From the NCBI RefSeq assembly GCF_030160235.1, contig NZ_BSNY01000053.1:186001-250000 (forward strand): a stretch of DNA of 64,000 nucleotides. The letters run 5' to 3'. The DNA is from Mesorhizobium huakuii (GTDB lineage Bacteria; Pseudomonadota; Alphaproteobacteria; Rhizobiales; Rhizobiaceae). Positions 1-11,651 of the stretch are shown in pieces (the stretch's first letter is position 1; every line of letters starts with the position of its first letter). Under the pieces are notes generated by a model, which was not told the DNA's origin, did no database searches, and saw only the letters and a program-made list of their open reading frames with translations. A program made the translations under genes and the position numbers.

Positions 1-650
<650 letters not shown>

Positions 651-2096
651 TCAGGCAACCCTTTTCGAAAGCAGCAGGCGATAGAGTTCAAGATATTTTT
701 CCGCGCTCTTGTCCCATGACACATCGGCCTTCATGCCTTGGCGCTGGATGGTCTCGAAGGCGGCGGCATCGGCGTAGGCATCGACCAGGCGGCGTATGGC
801 GTGCAGCATCGCGCCACCATTGTTGGGAGCGAACTGGAACCCTGTCGCCACGCCGGCCGCCATCGCCGCTTCATTGGCGTCGATGATGGTGTCGGCGAGG
901 CCGCCGGTGCGGGCCACCACCGGCACGCAGCCATAGCGCAGGCCGTAAAGCTGCGTCAGTCCGCAGGGTTCGAAGCGCGACGGGATGATGATGGCGTCGC
1001 AGCCGCCCTGCATCGTGTGCGACAACCCTTCGTCATAGCCGATGACCACGCCGATGCGGCCTCGGTGGCGTGCGGCGGCGGCTAGCAGCGCGCCTTCGAG
1101 GCCCGCGTCACCAGAGCCCAATATGGCCAGCCGCGCGCCGGTCGCGACGATGCCGTCGATCACCGTCGCCAATATGTCCATGCCCTTCTGCCAGGTCAGC
1201 CGGCTGATGACGCAGACGATCGGGCTGTCGTCGCGGTCGAGGCCGAAGCGCTCCTCGACGGCCGCCCTGTTCGGCGCCCGGGCCTTGAGCGTGGCGGCCG
1301 TATAGTTCGACACCAGATGCTTGTCCGTCTCCGGATCCCAGATGGCGGTGTCGATGCCGTTGACGATGCCGTAGAGATCGCTGGAGCGCATGTTGATCAG
1401 GCCGTCGAGGCCCATGCCGAATTCCGGCGAGCGGATCTCCTGCGCATAGGTGGGGCTGACCGTGGTGATCGCCCAGGCGGCCTGCAGGCCGGCCTTGAGG
1501 AAGCCGACGCCACCATAATATTCGACGCCGTCAAGCGCCATTGCCACCGCCGGCAGGCCGAGTTCGCCGAAAATGCCGGCGCCGAACTGGCCCTGGAAGG
1601 CGAGGTTGTGGACGGTCATCATCGACGGCGTGCCGACCGCCTTGCCGTAGCGCATATAGGCCAGCGTCATCGCCGACTGCCAGTCATGGGCATGGACGAT
1701 GTCGGGCAAGTAGCCAGAGATGGCGCCGCCGGCGATATCGGCGCCGGCCTGGCTCAGTGCCGCGAAACGCCGCCAATTGTCCGGCCAGTCCGCACCGGAA
1801 GCATTGCCGTAGGGACCACCCGGACGGTCAAAGAGATGCGGCGCGTCGAGCACGAACAGGTCGAGCCCGGCGATCTGGACAGCATGAATCGAAGCCTTGC
1901 CGCCCTGCAGCAGCGGGTATTGGTAAACAGCCTTCTTTTTCTTGAAGCCTTCCATCACCACGGGAAAGCCTGGGATGAGCGTGCGCATGGTCACGCCCTT
2001 GGCCGCGAGCGCGACCGGCAGCGCACCGGTCACGTCGGCAAGCCCGCCGGTCTTGATCAGCGGGAAGATCTCGGGCGTGACCGACAGAACCTGCAT
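651..2096 (-). CDS. glgA: Glycogen synthase GlgA
   Basis: GlgA transfers glucose from ADP-glucose to the growing alpha-1,4-glucan chain. The 481-residue protein starts [19 protein letters not shown], with the ADP-glucose-binding KTGGL at residues 15-19. The C-terminal GT5 half has [18 protein letters not shown] followed by RTGGLADT, the usual nucleotide-sugar-binding region. An in-frame extension upstream of the ATG at 2096 reads as arginine-rich, non-conserved sequence, so I use the internal ATG. Length is normal for bacterial GlgA. It lies between glgC (83 nt upstream) and pgm (3 nt downstream) in one leftward operon. Confidence 0.96.
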   Translation of the reverse strand: MQVLSVTPEIFPLIKTGGLADVTGALPVALAAKGVTMRTLIPGFPVVMEGFKKKKAVYQYPLLQGGKASIHAVQIAGLDLFVLDAPHLFDRPGGPYGNASGADWPDNWRRFAALSQAGADIAGGAISGYLPDIVHAHDWQSAMTLAYMRYGKAVGTPSMMTVHNLAFQGQFGAGIFGELGLPAVAMALDGVEYYGGVGFLKAGLQAAWAITTVSPTYAQEIRSPEFGMGLDGLINMRSSDLYGIVNGIDTAIWDPETDKHLVSNYTAATLKARAPNRAAVEERFGLDRDDSPIVCVISRLTWQKGMDILATVIDGIVATGARLAILGSGDAGLEGALLAAAARHRGRIGVVIGYDEGLSHTMQGGCDAIIIPSRFEPCGLTQLYGLRYGCVPVVARTGGLADTIIDANEAAMAAGVATGFQFAPNNGGAMLHAIRRLVDAYADAAAFETIQRQGMKADVSWDKSAEKYLELYRLLLSKRVA

Positions 2097-2179
2097 GCGT
2101 CTATCCCGATCCTGTCCAATTCTCTGTTTCCAGGCAATTCCCGGGCGAAAACCCGTTTCGCACTTTTCGCGGAATTGCT

Positions 2180-3445
2180 CTAGAGCCCGAGTTTGTTGAT
2201 CATGTCCTGTGTGATCAGGCAGATGCCCTTCTCCGAAACGCGGAAGCGCTTGGCGTCGAGCGCGGGATCCTCGCCGACCACCAGCCCCTCCGGTATCCTT
2301 ACACCGTGGTCGATGACGACGCGCTTCAACTTTGCGTTCCGGCCGACATGGACGTCGGGCAGCATGACGACTTCTTCCAGCGTCGAATAGGAATTGATGC
2401 GCGCGCCGGTGAAGATCAGGCTTTTCTTCAGCGAAGCGCCCGAGACGATGCAATCGCCCGAGACCAGGGAGGAGACGGCCGAGCCGCGGCGGCCATCCTC
2501 GTCATGGACGAATTTTGCCGGCGGCTTCAACTCGGCGTAGGTCCAGATCGGCCAGTCACGGTCGTAGAGGTCGAGCTCCGGCGTGATATCGGTCAGGTCG
2601 ATATTGGCTTCCCAATAGGCGTCAACCGTTCCGACATCGCGCCAATAGGCTTCGTTCTCGGCGGTCGAGCGGACGCAGGACTTGGTGAAACGGTGGGCAA
2701 TCGCCTTACCGTGCTGGACGATATAGGGGATGATGTCCTTGCCGAAATCGCGGCTTGAGCCCGGCTCGGCGGCGTCGCGGCGCAACTGCTCCATCAGGAA
2801 CTTGGTCCTGAAGACATAGATGCCCATCGAGGCCAAGGCGAAGTCCGGATTGCCCGGGATGCCGGGCGGATCGGCGGGCTTTTCGACGAAGGCGATGATG
2901 TTGTCCTTGGCATCGACATGCATGACGCCGAAGCCGGTGGCTTCCATGCGCGGCACTTCGAGACAGCCGACGGTGACGTCGGCACTGGCGTCGACGTGCT
3001 GACGCAGCATCATCTCGTAGTCCATCTTGTAGATGTGGTCGCCGGCCAGGATGACCATGTATTCGGGGCCATAGGCCTCGATGATGTCGATGTTCTGGTA
3101 GACGGCGTCGGCCGTGCCTTCATACCATTGCGTTTCCGAGACGCGCTGGCTGGCCGGCAGGATGTCGAAGCTTTCGTTTCGTTCCGGCCGCAGGAAGTTC
3201 CAGCCGCGCTGCAGGTGGCGGATCAGCGAATGCGCCTTGTACTGCGTGGCGACGCCGAGGCGGCGAATGCCGGAGTTGAGCGCATTGGAGAGCGCGAAGT
3301 CGATGATGCGCGTCTTGCCGCCGAAATAGACCGCCGGCTTGGCGCGGCGGTCGGTCAGTTCCTTGAGGCGGCTGCCACGGCCGCCGGCCAGTACATAGGC
3401 CATGGCATCGCGCGCCAGCGGCTGGGTCCGTTTCAAGTCTGCCAT
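2180..3445 (-). CDS. glgC: Glucose-1-phosphate adenylyltransferase GlgC
   Basis: GlgC makes ADP-glucose from glucose-1-phosphate and ATP, the committed and normally allosterically controlled step of bacterial glycogen synthesis. The 421-residue protein has the N-terminal nucleotidyltransferase signature [20 protein letters not shown] near residue 19, the [10 protein letters not shown] segment, and [12 protein letters not shown] around residue 140. The C-terminal part looks like a left-handed beta-helix ([15 protein letters not shown]). A strong Shine-Dalgarno (GGGAGG) precedes the ATG at 3445. It follows glgB by 34 nt in the same operon. Confidence 0.97.
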   Translation of the reverse strand: MADLKRTQPLARDAMAYVLAGGRGSRLKELTDRRAKPAVYFGGKTRIIDFALSNALNSGIRRLGVATQYKAHSLIRHLQRGWNFLRPERNESFDILPASQRVSETQWYEGTADAVYQNIDIIEAYGPEYMVILAGDHIYKMDYEMMLRQHVDASADVTVGCLEVPRMEATGFGVMHVDAKDNIIAFVEKPADPPGIPGNPDFALASMGIYVFRTKFLMEQLRRDAAEPGSSRDFGKDIIPYIVQHGKAIAHRFTKSCVRSTAENEAYWRDVGTVDAYWEANIDLTDITPELDLYDRDWPIWTYAELKPPAKFVHDEDGRRGSAVSSLVSGDCIVSGASLKKSLIFTGARINSYSTLEEVVMLPDVHVGRNAKLKRVVIDHGVRIPEGLVVGEDPALDAKRFRVSEKGICLITQDMINKLGL

Positions 3446-3479
3446 TTCTACCCTCCCAATTTACTCAAGTCTCGCCCTG

Positions 3480-5699
3480 TTAGTCGGCCTCGGCAACGAG
3501 TTCGAGCATGATCGTCGACAGCGGCGGCAGAAGCATCGTTGCCGAGATGCTCTTGCCTTCGGCCGTTGCCTCGACCATGCCGCCATTGCCCATGCCGGAG
3601 CCGCCATATTCGGATGCGTCGGTGTTGATGATCTCGCGCCACTTGCCGGCCTTCGGCAGCGGTACGCGATAATTGTCGCGCGGCACCGGCGTGAAATTGG
3701 AGATGACGGCCACCGGGCTGCCGCCCGGCGCGTTGCGCACCCAGGCGAAAACCGAATTCTGGCTGTCGTCGACGATCAGCCAGGAAAACCCTTCCGGCTC
3801 GCAGTCGCGGCCGTGCAGCGCCGGGCGCGAGCGGTAGAGATAGTTGAGATCGCGCACGGTCTGCCAGACGCCGCGATGCGGGCGGAAATCGAGCAGGTTC
3901 CAGTCGAGCGCACGCGCCTCGCTCCATTCGCGGCGCTGGGCGAATTCCTGTCCCATGAACAAGAGCTTCTTGCCGGGATACCCCCACATGAAGCCGTAAT
4001 AGGCGCGCAAGGTCGCGAATTTCTGCCAGTCGTCGCCGGCCATCTTGCCCAGCAGCGTGCCCTTGCCGTGCACGACCTCGTCATGCGAGAGCGGCAGCAC
4101 GAAATTCTCCGAAAAGGCGTAGGTCAGGCCGAAAGTCAGGTCGTTGTGGTGGTGCTTGCGGAAAATCGGCTCCTTGGAGAAATACTCCAGCGTGTCGTGC
4201 ATGAAGCCCATGTTCCACTTGAACCCGAAGCCCAGCCCGCCCTCATGCACCGGCGCCGAAACCTTCGGCCATGAGGTCGATTCCTCGGCGATGGTCATGA
4301 CGCCAGGATGGTGGCCGTAGACCTCCTTGTTCATCTTCTGCAGGAAAGAGACCGCTTCGAGGTTCTCGCGGCCGCCCTTCTCGTTGGGGATCCACTCGCC
4401 GGCCTTGCGCGAATAGTCGAGGTAGAGCATCGAGGCGACCGCATCGACGCGCAAACCGTCGACATGATATTTCTCGGCCCAGAACAGCGCATTGTTGACC
4501 AGGAATGACACCACCTCGCGGCGGCCGAAATTGTAGATCGCGGTGTTCCAGTCGGGATGAAAACCCTTGCGCGGATCGGCATGTTCGTAGAGCGCGGTGC
4601 CGTCGAAATGGGCCAGGCCATGCGCGTCGACCGGAAAATGCGCCGGTACCCAGTCGAGGATGACGCCGACGCCGGCGCGGTGCGCGCCATCGACGAAACG
4701 GGCAAAGCCATCCGGGTCGCCGAAACGGGCCGACGGCGCATAGAGGCCGGTCGTCTGATAACCCCAGGACGGGTCATAGGGATGCTCGGAGATCGGCATG
4801 AATTCGATGTGGGTGAAGCCGGTCTCGACCACATAGGGGATCAGCCGGTCGGCCATTTCGTCCCATGACAGGAACGTGCCGTCGTCGTGAAGCTGCCAAG
4901 ACCCGGCGTGGACTTCGTAGATCGAGACGGCTTCGCGCCGGGGATCGGCGTTGCGCCAGTAGTTGCGATGCGCCTCGTCGCCCCACTCGTGCGCCGGCGG
5001 CACGGCGACAACCGAAGCCGTGGCCGGGCGCAGTTCGGATCTGAACGCGAACGGATCGGCCTTAAGCGGCAGTCTGACGCCATCGGGTCCAATGATCTCG
5101 TATTTGTAGGGTCGCCCGGCACCGATGTCGGGGATGAACACCTCCCATATGCCGGTGTCGCGGCGATCGCGCATCGTGTGGCGGCGGCCATCCCAATCGT
5201 TGAAGTCGCCGACCACCGAGACGCGTTTTGCGTTGGGAGCCCAGACGGCGAAATGCACGCCTGTGGCGCCTTCGTGCTCGATGACATGCGCGCCAAGCTT
5301 GTCGAACAGCCTGAGATGCGAACCTTCGGCGATATAGTAGTCGTCCATCGGCCCGAGCACCGGACCGAACGAATAAGGATCGGTCAGCCACCAGTCCCCG
5401 CCGGCGTTGCGCGCGTGATAGCGCAGCGGCTGCCGCTTCCTGATCGACAGCCTGCCTTCGAAGAAGCCGGCATCGTCCCGCCTGGACAACGCACCGGCCT
5501 CGATGCCCGTCAGCGTATAGGCGGTGACGGTCTCGGCATGCGGAACGAAGCAACGGGCAAACAGGCCTTTGCCGACCTCATGGACACCGAGGACCGCGAA
5601 CGGATCTCCGTGCGTGCCTGCGACAATCGCCGCAACATCGCTGGCTGGCGCCAGTTCGTCCGGCCCGCTTGTCGCAGCGGTCACGCGCGGTTTCCTCAT
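3480..5699 (-). CDS. glgB: 1,4-alpha-glucan branching enzyme GlgB
   Basis: GlgB introduces alpha-1,6 branches into glycogen. The protein has an N-terminal CBM48-like module ([20 protein letters not shown] near residue 145) and a GH13 catalytic barrel. The catalytic Asp lies in [11 protein letters not shown] (about residue 414), the Glu in IAEEST (about 470), and the third acidic residue in [13 protein letters not shown]-terminal beta domain follows. I chose the ATG at 5699 because a GGGAGGG Shine-Dalgarno lies 10 nt upstream; the longer GTG start at 5723 would place that site inside the gene. The result is 739 residues, normal for the family. Confidence 0.96.
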   Translation of the reverse strand: MRKPRVTAATSGPDELAPASDVAAIVAGTHGDPFAVLGVHEVGKGLFARCFVPHAETVTAYTLTGIEAGALSRRDDAGFFEGRLSIRKRQPLRYHARNAGGDWWLTDPYSFGPVLGPMDDYYIAEGSHLRLFDKLGAHVIEHEGATGVHFAVWAPNAKRVSVVGDFNDWDGRRHTMRDRRDTGIWEVFIPDIGAGRPYKYEIIGPDGVRLPLKADPFAFRSELRPATASVVAVPPAHEWGDEAHRNYWRNADPRREAVSIYEVHAGSWQLHDDGTFLSWDEMADRLIPYVVETGFTHIEFMPISEHPYDPSWGYQTTGLYAPSARFGDPDGFARFVDGAHRAGVGVILDWVPAHFPVDAHGLAHFDGTALYEHADPRKGFHPDWNTAIYNFGRREVVSFLVNNALFWAEKYHVDGLRVDAVASMLYLDYSRKAGEWIPNEKGGRENLEAVSFLQKMNKEVYGHHPGVMTIAEESTSWPKVSAPVHEGGLGFGFKWNMGFMHDTLEYFSKEPIFRKHHHNDLTFGLTYAFSENFVLPLSHDEVVHGKGTLLGKMAGDDWQKFATLRAYYGFMWGYPGKKLLFMGQEFAQRREWSEARALDWNLLDFRPHRGVWQTVRDLNYLYRSRPALHGRDCEPEGFSWLIVDDSQNSVFAWVRNAPGGSPVAVISNFTPVPRDNYRVPLPKAGKWREIINTDASEYGGSGMGNGGMVEATAEGKSISATMLLPPLSTIMLELVAEAD

Positions 5700-5804
5700 C
5701 AGGCAGTGTCCCTCCCAGGGCACCAGTGTCTATTTCTGGCGATGTGCGTTGGCATTCAACCCACGTCACCGGGACCACATTGTTCGTGGCCTCATGCAAT
5801 CACA

Positions 5805-8273
5805 TCAGGCAGGCACGTTCCAGATTTCTTTCGCATATTGGCGGATGGTGCGGTCGGACGAGAACCAGCCGACGCGCGCGACATTGCGGATTGCCCTGGC
5901 ATACCAGTCCGGGCTGTTGCGCCAGACAGCGTCGACATCACGCTGGGCGGCGGCGTAGGTGTCGAAATCGGCGGCGACCATGAACCAGTCGCTGGTGTAG
6001 AGGCCGTTGATGAGGTCGCGGTAACGGTCCGGGTCATCAGGCGAAAAGACGCCCGAGGAAACGGCCGCGACCGCCTGCGCCAGTTCTGAAGAGCCCTCGA
6101 TCACGGCGCGCGGGTTGTAGCCATTGTTGCGCCGTTCGGCGACCTCGGCCGTGGTCAGGCCGAAGATGAAGATGTTGTCGTCGCCGACGCATTCCTTGAT
6201 CTCGACATTGGCGCCGTCGAGCGTGCCGATGGTCAGCGCGCCGTTGAGCGCGAACTTCATGTTGCCGGTGCCCGACGCTTCCATGCCCGCGGTCGAAATC
6301 TGCTCCGACAGGTCTGCGGCCGGCATCATGACTTCGGCCAGGCTGACATTGTAGTTCGGCACGAACACCACTTTCAGCAAGCCGCGCACCGCCGGATCAC
6401 GGTTGATCACCCTGGCGACGTCGTTGGCGAGCTTGATGATCAGCTTGGCGTTGTGGTAGCTGGGCGCCGCCTTGCCGCCGAAGAATTTCACGCGCGGCAT
6501 CCAGTCGCGCTCGGGATGCGAGCGGATCTGGTCGTAGAGCGCGATCGCCTCGAGGATGTTCAGGAGCTGGCGCTTGTATTCGTGGATGCGCTTGACCTGG
6601 ATGTCGAACAGCGCCGACGGATCGACCTTGATGCCGAGCCGGTCGGCGACGAGATTGGCCAGCCTCGCCTTGTTCTGGCGCTTGACGCCGGCGAACTTCT
6701 CCCGGAACGCGCTGTCGTCGGCAAAGCCGTCGAGCCCTTTGATGGCGTCGATGTCGTCGAGAAAACGATCACCGATCGCCTCGCGGGCGAGCGAGGTCAG
6801 GCCGGGGTTGCACTGGATCAGCCAGCGCCGCGGCGTGATGCCGTTTGTCTTGTTGTTGATGCGATCGGGATAGAGCTTGTGCAGGTCGGCGAACACCGTT
6901 TCCTTCATCAGCTCGGTATGCAGCGCCGACACACCATTGATCGAGTGCGAGCCGACAAAGGCCAGATTGCCCATGCGCACGCGGCGGTCACCATTTTCCT
7001 GGATCAGCGAGATGCGGCTGATCTGATCATCCGAAAACTGGTCGGTGGCGCGTGCCTCCAGAAGCACCTGCGCGTTGATCGCGTAGACGATCTGCATATG
7101 GCGCGGCAAAAGCCGCTCGAACAGCGGCACCGGCCAGCTTTCCAGCGCCTCGGGAAGAAGCGTGTGGTTGGTGTAACCGAAGGTGCGCTTGGTGATGTCC
7201 CAGGCGAGATCGAAGTCCATGCCGTGGACATCCATCAACAGCCGCATCAGCTCCGGCACGGCGATCGCCGGGTGGGTGTCGTTCAAGTGGATCGCCGCCT
7301 TGTCGGGCAGCGACTTCAGGTCGCCATATTGGCTGAGATGGCGCTGCACGATGTCCTGCAGCGAGGCGGTCGAGAAGAAATACTCCTGCCGCAGCCTGAG
7401 CTCCTGCCCGGCCATGTGGGAATCGGCGGGGTAAAGCACGCGCGACAGCGCGTCCGCCTTGTTGCTTTCGGCGAGCGCGCCGATGTGATCGCCGGCATTG
7501 AACTTGTCGAGCAGGATCGGATCGACCGGCATGCCCGACCACAGCCGCAGCGTGTTGACGCGATTTGCCCGCCAGCCGACGACGGGCGTGTCGTAGGCGA
7601 CGGCCAGGACATGTTCGGTCGGCTTCCAGACGTGTCGCTCGAGCCGGCCGTCCTTCGACGTGATGGACTCGACCGAACCGCCAAAGCCGACCTCGAAGGA
7701 GCGTTCGCGCCGTTCGAACTCCCAGGGGTTGCCGTGATCGAGCCAGGTCTCGGGCAGTTCGACCTGCCAGCCGTCGTGGATCTCCTGGCGGAACATGCCG
7801 TTGGCGTAGCGGATGCCGTAGCCATGGGCGGGAATGTCGACGGTCGCCATGCTTTCCATGAAGCAGGCGGCGAGCCGGCCAAGGCCGCCATTGCCGAGCG
7901 CGGCGTCTGGTTCCAGCGCCGCGATGAGATCGAGGTCGACGCCGAGCGACGACAGCGCCTCGCGCATATTGGCCATCAGGCCAAGATTGGAGAAGGCGTC
8001 GCGCATCAGGCGACCGATGAGGAACTCCAGCGACAGATAATAGACGCGCTTTTCCTGCTGGTCGTAGGCCTCCTTGGTTGCCTGCATCCAGCGATCGACG
8101 ATGCGGTCGCGCACGACCTTGATCGAGGCCGTCAGCCAGTCGTACTGGGTCGCAACGGTGGTGTCCTTGCCGACCCGGTATTTGAGGGCCACCAAGACTT
8201 CCCTTGCGAGCGTCTTCGGATCAGGATTTTCGAGCAGTGGAGGAAGGGTTTCGGATGTCATTGCGCGCGTCAT
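5805..8273 (-). CDS. glgP: Glycogen phosphorylase GlgP
   Basis: GlgP releases glucose-1-phosphate from glycogen by phosphorolysis using pyridoxal phosphate. The 822-residue protein carries the PLP-lysine region EASGTGNMKFALNGALTIGT near residue 672, plus DTHPAIAVPELMR and the KRIHEYKRQLLNIL segment typical of GT35. I take the start at the ATG at 8273 (MTRAMTSETLPPLL); a second ATG at 8261 is also possible, and upstream in-frame sequence looks non-coding. It is the first gene of the leftward glycogen operon, so the promoter probably lies within 8274-8404. Confidence 0.96.
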   Translation of the reverse strand: MTRAMTSETLPPLLENPDPKTLAREVLVALKYRVGKDTTVATQYDWLTASIKVVRDRIVDRWMQATKEAYDQQEKRVYYLSLEFLIGRLMRDAFSNLGLMANMREALSSLGVDLDLIAALEPDAALGNGGLGRLAACFMESMATVDIPAHGYGIRYANGMFRQEIHDGWQVELPETWLDHGNPWEFERRERSFEVGFGGSVESITSKDGRLERHVWKPTEHVLAVAYDTPVVGWRANRVNTLRLWSGMPVDPILLDKFNAGDHIGALAESNKADALSRVLYPADSHMAGQELRLRQEYFFSTASLQDIVQRHLSQYGDLKSLPDKAAIHLNDTHPAIAVPELMRLLMDVHGMDFDLAWDITKRTFGYTNHTLLPEALESWPVPLFERLLPRHMQIVYAINAQVLLEARATDQFSDDQISRISLIQENGDRRVRMGNLAFVGSHSINGVSALHTELMKETVFADLHKLYPDRINNKTNGITPRRWLIQCNPGLTSLAREAIGDRFLDDIDAIKGLDGFADDSAFREKFAGVKRQNKARLANLVADRLGIKVDPSALFDIQVKRIHEYKRQLLNILEAIALYDQIRSHPERDWMPRVKFFGGKAAPSYHNAKLIIKLANDVARVINRDPAVRGLLKVVFVPNYNVSLAEVMMPAADLSEQISTAGMEASGTGNMKFALNGALTIGTLDGANVEIKECVGDDNIFIFGLTTAEVAERRNNGYNPRAVIEGSSELAQAVAAVSSGVFSPDDPDRYRDLINGLYTSDWFMVAADFDTYAAAQRDVDAVWRNSPDWYARAIRNVARVGWFSSDRTIRQYAKEIWNVPA

Positions 8274-8404
8274 GCTGCCTCTCGTGCGGTTGCAATGATC
8301 ATACCGGCTTTCACCATTCATCCCAGCCCATGTTACCGCATCGCAACATATATTCAATCGATTTAGCTGAGCGCCCGCCAGCTTACCCTGCGGCAATTTG
8401 ACAA

Positions 8405-9187
8405 TCAGGCGGCGAGCGCGGCCTCCGGAGGCGCCTTGGCGCCGGTCATGAAGGCGACGGCGTCGGACATCGTATATTGCTTGGGATCGATGACGGCGAG
8501 GCGGCGGCCGAGGCGATGGATGTGGACGCGATCGGCCACCTCGAAGACATGCGGCATGTTGTGCGAGATCAGCACGATCGGCAGGCCGCGTTTCTTCACG
8601 TCGAGGATCAGTTCGAGCACACGGCGGCTCTCCTTGACGCCAAGGGCTGCCGTCGGCTCATCCATGATGACCACGCGGCTGCCGAAGGCAGCGGCGCGCG
8701 CCACGGCGACACCCTGGCGCTGGCCGCCCGAGAGCGTTTCCACCGCCTGGCCGATATTCTGGATGGTCATCAGGCCGAGTTCGGTGAGTTTGTCGCGGGC
8801 GCGCTTTTCCATCGCCGGTCGGTCGAGCATGCGCAGCCATTGCCCGAGGAAGCCGGGTTTGCGGATCTCGCGGCCGAGGAACATGTTGTCGGCGATCGAC
8901 AGCGCCGGCGACAGCGCAAGGTTCTGGTAGACAGTCTCGATACCGGCTTCGCGGGCTTCCATCGGCGACTTGAAGGCAACGGTCTTGCCTTCAAGCCGGA
9001 TTTCGCCTTCGTCGGGTACGACAGCGCCTGAAATCGCCTTGATGAGCGACGACTTGCCGGCGCCGTTGTCGCCGATCACGGCGAGGATTTCGCCGGGATA
9101 AAGGTCGAAGTCGGCATTGTCGAGAGCGGTGACGCGGCCATAGCGCTTGACCAGGCCACGCGCGGTGAGAATGGGGTCCTGGGTCAT
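8405..9187 (-). CDS. frcA: Fructose/sugar ABC transporter ATP-binding protein FrcA
   Basis: This is the ATPase of a CUT2-class sugar importer on the cytoplasmic face of the membrane. It has a single ABC domain: Walker A GDNGAGKSS, signature LSGGQRQGVAVARA, Walker B VVIMDEPTAALG and a switch His in LISHNMPH. At 260 residues it has one nucleotide-binding domain rather than the two of RbsA/XylG-type ATPases, as expected for Frc. The ATG at 9187 overlaps the frcC stop by 4 nt (ATGA), which argues for that start and for translational coupling. Fructose specificity is inferred from family likeness and the adjacent fructokinase. Confidence 0.9.
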   Translation of the reverse strand: MTQDPILTARGLVKRYGRVTALDNADFDLYPGEILAVIGDNGAGKSSLIKAISGAVVPDEGEIRLEGKTVAFKSPMEAREAGIETVYQNLALSPALSIADNMFLGREIRKPGFLGQWLRMLDRPAMEKRARDKLTELGLMTIQNIGQAVETLSGGQRQGVAVARAAAFGSRVVIMDEPTAALGVKESRRVLELILDVKKRGLPIVLISHNMPHVFEVADRVHIHRLGRRLAVIDPKQYTMSDAVAFMTGAKAPPEAALAA

Positions 9188-10245
9188 GCCGAAACCTTTC
9201 TGATCCATTGGTCGACCGCCACGGCGCCGATGATCAGCACACCGGTGAGCAGCACTTTCCATTGCGGGTCGGCGCCCAGCATGTTGAGGCCCATGGAGAC
9301 GACGCCGACGATCATCGCGCCGAACAGCGTGCCCAGGATCGAGCCGCGCCCGCCGAAGAGGGAAATACCGCCGATCACCGTCGCGGTGATCGCTTGCAGA
9401 TTGTAGTCGGTGACGGCCGCCGACGGCGAAATCGAACCATTGCGGCCGATGGAGACCCAGGCGGCGAAAGCGGCGATGAGCCCGGCAAGGGTGTAGACCG
9501 TCACCAGCACCTTCTTGGTCTGGATGCCCGACAGCTTGGCGGCCTCCTGGTCGTCGCCGACGGCGTAGACATGGCGGCCCCAGGCGGTGTGGTTGAGCAC
9601 GTACCAGAGCAGCAGCACCAGCGCGACCATGGCGATGACGCCGAGCGTCAGCACCGCGGTTCCGACCTTGAAGCTCAGGGCGAACAGATGCAGCAGCGGC
9701 GCCTGGGTGTCGACGTCGGTGTCACGGATCGTTTCATTGGCCGAATAGATGAAGTTCGTGGCCATGACGATGTTCCACGTGCCCAGCGTCACGATGAAAG
9801 GCGGCAGCTTCATGTAGGCGACGAGCAACCCGTTGAGCAGCCCGCAGGCAGCACCGGCGGCAAGCCCGAGCGCCACGGCCACCACGCTCGGCAAGCCGTA
9901 GCTGACGGCGCAATTGCCCATGATCACGGCTGAGATCACCATGATGACGCCAATCGACAGGTCGATGCCGGCGGTCAGGATGACCAGCGTCTGCGCGGCG
10001 CCCAGAATGCCGACGATGGCGATCTGCTGCAGGATCAGCGTCAGCGTGTAGGACGAGAAGAAGCGCCCGCCAATGGTGATACCGAAGATGATGATTGACA
10101 GGACCAGCACGATCAGCGGCACGGCGGCCGGTGTCGAATGCAGGAAATGCTGGACGCGCCTGACTGCCGACTTGTGTTCGTCGAACGCGGCGACGCTGGT
10201 GTCGCTGCCCGAGAGAACTTTCTCGAATTCTTGAGCTTGAGCCAT
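9184..10245 (-). CDS. frcC: Fructose/sugar ABC transporter permease FrcC
   Basis: FrcC would form the membrane channel of the importer. The 353-residue protein has about ten hydrophobic segments and the permease hallmark GIDLSIGVIM near residue 93, plus VIGGISLFGGRGSILGT near residue 290, both typical of CUT2 (RbsC-like) permeases. A near-ideal GGGGAGGAAAC Shine-Dalgarno precedes the ATG at 10245. It lies between the binding-protein gene, 160 nt upstream across an intercistronic hairpin, and frcA, which it overlaps by 4 nt. Confidence 0.93.
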   Translation of the reverse strand: MAQAQEFEKVLSGSDTSVAAFDEHKSAVRRVQHFLHSTPAAVPLIVLVLSIIIFGITIGGRFFSSYTLTLILQQIAIVGILGAAQTLVILTAGIDLSIGVIMVISAVIMGNCAVSYGLPSVVAVALGLAAGAACGLLNGLLVAYMKLPPFIVTLGTWNIVMATNFIYSANETIRDTDVDTQAPLLHLFALSFKVGTAVLTLGVIAMVALVLLLWYVLNHTAWGRHVYAVGDDQEAAKLSGIQTKKVLVTVYTLAGLIAAFAAWVSIGRNGSISPSAAVTDYNLQAITATVIGGISLFGGRGSILGTLFGAMIVGVVSMGLNMLGADPQWKVLLTGVLIIGAVAVDQWIRKVSA

Positions 10246-10348
10246 GTTTCCTCCCCGTGAGGGGTCAGCCTAGCGCCGACGCCCGTCCACGCCTTTCCGG
10301 TCTGTCGCCGGGATTGTTCGCGGTCACGCGACCCATCGTCCACCCGAA

Positions 10349-10374
10349 GCGGCCGGGGATCAAGCCCCGACCGC
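10349..10374 (-). terminator. Intercistronic hairpin between frcB and frcC
   Basis: A 10-bp stem (one G-T wobble on the transcribed strand) closes a 6-nt loop. The arms are GCGGCCGGGG and CCCCGACCGC on the plus strand, starting 31 nt beyond the frcB stop. No T-run follows, so it is not a classical rho-independent terminator. By analogy with other binding-protein/permease junctions it may protect the frcB message or partly terminate, giving more binding protein than permease. That role is inference. Confidence 0.6.
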
Positions 10375-10405
10375 TCGAGTTCTGTAATTGCCCGTCAGGC
10401 CGGCA

Positions 10406-11440
10406 TCAGCCCCAGCACTTGGCGAGGCCTTCCTTGGTGTCGATGGACTTCACGCCCTTGGCCGGCTTGTCGGTCACCAGGTTGACGCCGGTGTCGAAGA
10501 AATTCTTGCCTTCGGTGGGCTTCGGCTTGGTTCCATCCTTGGCGAAGGCGGCGATCGCCTGGATGCCGAGCGCTGCCATCTGCAGCGGGTATTGCTGCGA
10601 CGTCGCGCCGATAACACCTTCCGTCACCGACTTCACGCCGGGGCAGCCGCCGTCGACGGAGACGATCAGCACCTGCTTTTCAAGGCCGACGGCCTTGAGC
10701 GCCTGGTAGGCGCCGACGGCTGCGGGCTCGTTGATGGTGTGGATGACGTTGATGGTGTTGTCCTTCTGCAGAAGGTTCTCCATCGCCTTGCGGCCGCCCT
10801 CCTCATTGCCGTTGGTGACGTCGTGGCCGACGATGCGCGGATCGGTTTCGTCGCCGATCTTGTTGGGATCCTTCACGTCGATGCCGTAGCCCATCATGAA
10901 GCCCTGGTCGCGCAGCACGTCCACGGTCGGCTGCGACGGCGTCAGGTCGAGGAAGCCGATCTTGGCGTCCTTGGCCTTGTCGCCGAGCGTCGCGGCGGCC
11001 CAGGCGCCGATCAGCTTGCCGGCCTCGAGGTTGTCGGTGGCGAAGGTCGCGTCGGCCGCGTCGATCGGGTCGAGCGGGGTGTCGAGCGCGATCACCAGCA
11101 GGCCGGCGTCACGCGCCTTCTTCACGGTCGGCACGATGCCCTTGGTGTCGGATGCGGTGATCAGGATACCCTTGGCGCCGTCAGCGATGCAGCTTTCGAT
11201 CGCCGCCACCTGGCTCTCGCTGTCGCCGTCGATCTTGCCGGCATAGGTCTTGAGGTCGACGCCGAGTTCCTTGGCCTTTGCGGTCGCGCCTTCCTTCATC
11301 TTGACGAAGAAGGGGTTCGTGTCGGTCTTGGTGATCAGGCAAGCGCCGACGCCGGCCGCGGAGGCGGACGACGCAAACGCCATCAGACCCAGGGCCGCCG
11401 CGGCAAACACGGTCGATTTCAACAATTTTGTATTGGTCAC
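10406..11440 (-). CDS. frcB: Periplasmic sugar-binding protein FrcB
   Basis: FrcB is the periplasmic receptor of the importer. The 344-residue protein has a Sec signal peptide (basic VTNTKLLKS, hydrophobic [13 protein letters not shown], cleavage near SASAAG), then a periplasmic-binding-protein type I fold ([48 protein letters not shown]). I use the GTG start at 11440 because a GGGAGGA Shine-Dalgarno sits about 6 nt upstream; the ATG further upstream lacks one. It is the first gene of the leftward transporter operon, facing the ROK regulator across the palindrome at 11551-11590. Ligand identity is inferred. Confidence 0.92.
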   Translation of the reverse strand: MTNTKLLKSTVFAAAALGLMAFASSASAAGVGACLITKTDTNPFFVKMKEGATAKAKELGVDLKTYAGKIDGDSESQVAAIESCIADGAKGILITASDTKGIVPTVKKARDAGLLVIALDTPLDPIDAADATFATDNLEAGKLIGAWAAATLGDKAKDAKIGFLDLTPSQPTVDVLRDQGFMMGYGIDVKDPNKIGDETDPRIVGHDVTNGNEEGGRKAMENLLQKDNTINVIHTINEPAAVGAYQALKAVGLEKQVLIVSVDGGCPGVKSVTEGVIGATSQQYPLQMAALGIQAIAAFAKDGTKPKPTEGKNFFDTGVNLVTDKPAKGVKSIDTKEGLAKCWG

Positions 11441-11550
11441 GATCTTCCTCCCAGTGGAACCATTCCGGATGCCGGCCACCGGCATCTACGGCGCATCCTA
11501 CGAAATTCTCCCAGTGTGGACGCCGCCTCAACAGACACCAGACCGCAGTC

Positions 11551-11590
11551 GCTGTCAATAATTAAATCACTCTTATTTATTATTGACAGC
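11551..11590. promoter_or_regulatory. Palindromic operator in the frcB/ROK divergent promoter
   Basis: Two perfect 12-bp inverted arms (GCTGTCAATAAT and ATTATTGACAGC) are separated by 16 AT-rich bases. Each arm carries TTGACA reading outward, at 11583-11588 on the plus strand and 11553-11558 on the minus strand. Each could serve as a -35 element for one divergent unit, although the matching -10 hexamers are weak. This is a good candidate for the binding site of the adjacent ROK regulator. Confidence 0.7.
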
Positions 11591-11651
11591 CTTGCGTCGT
11601 TCACCCATTCTGGCCCAAAAGCATTGAGGGGAAACGACGGGAGGAACTAGG

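Noticed and set aside
6453-8366. A 637-codon open frame on the plus strand
   Set aside because: It is antisense to glgP, which has all family motifs; no protein-like features in the antisense frame.
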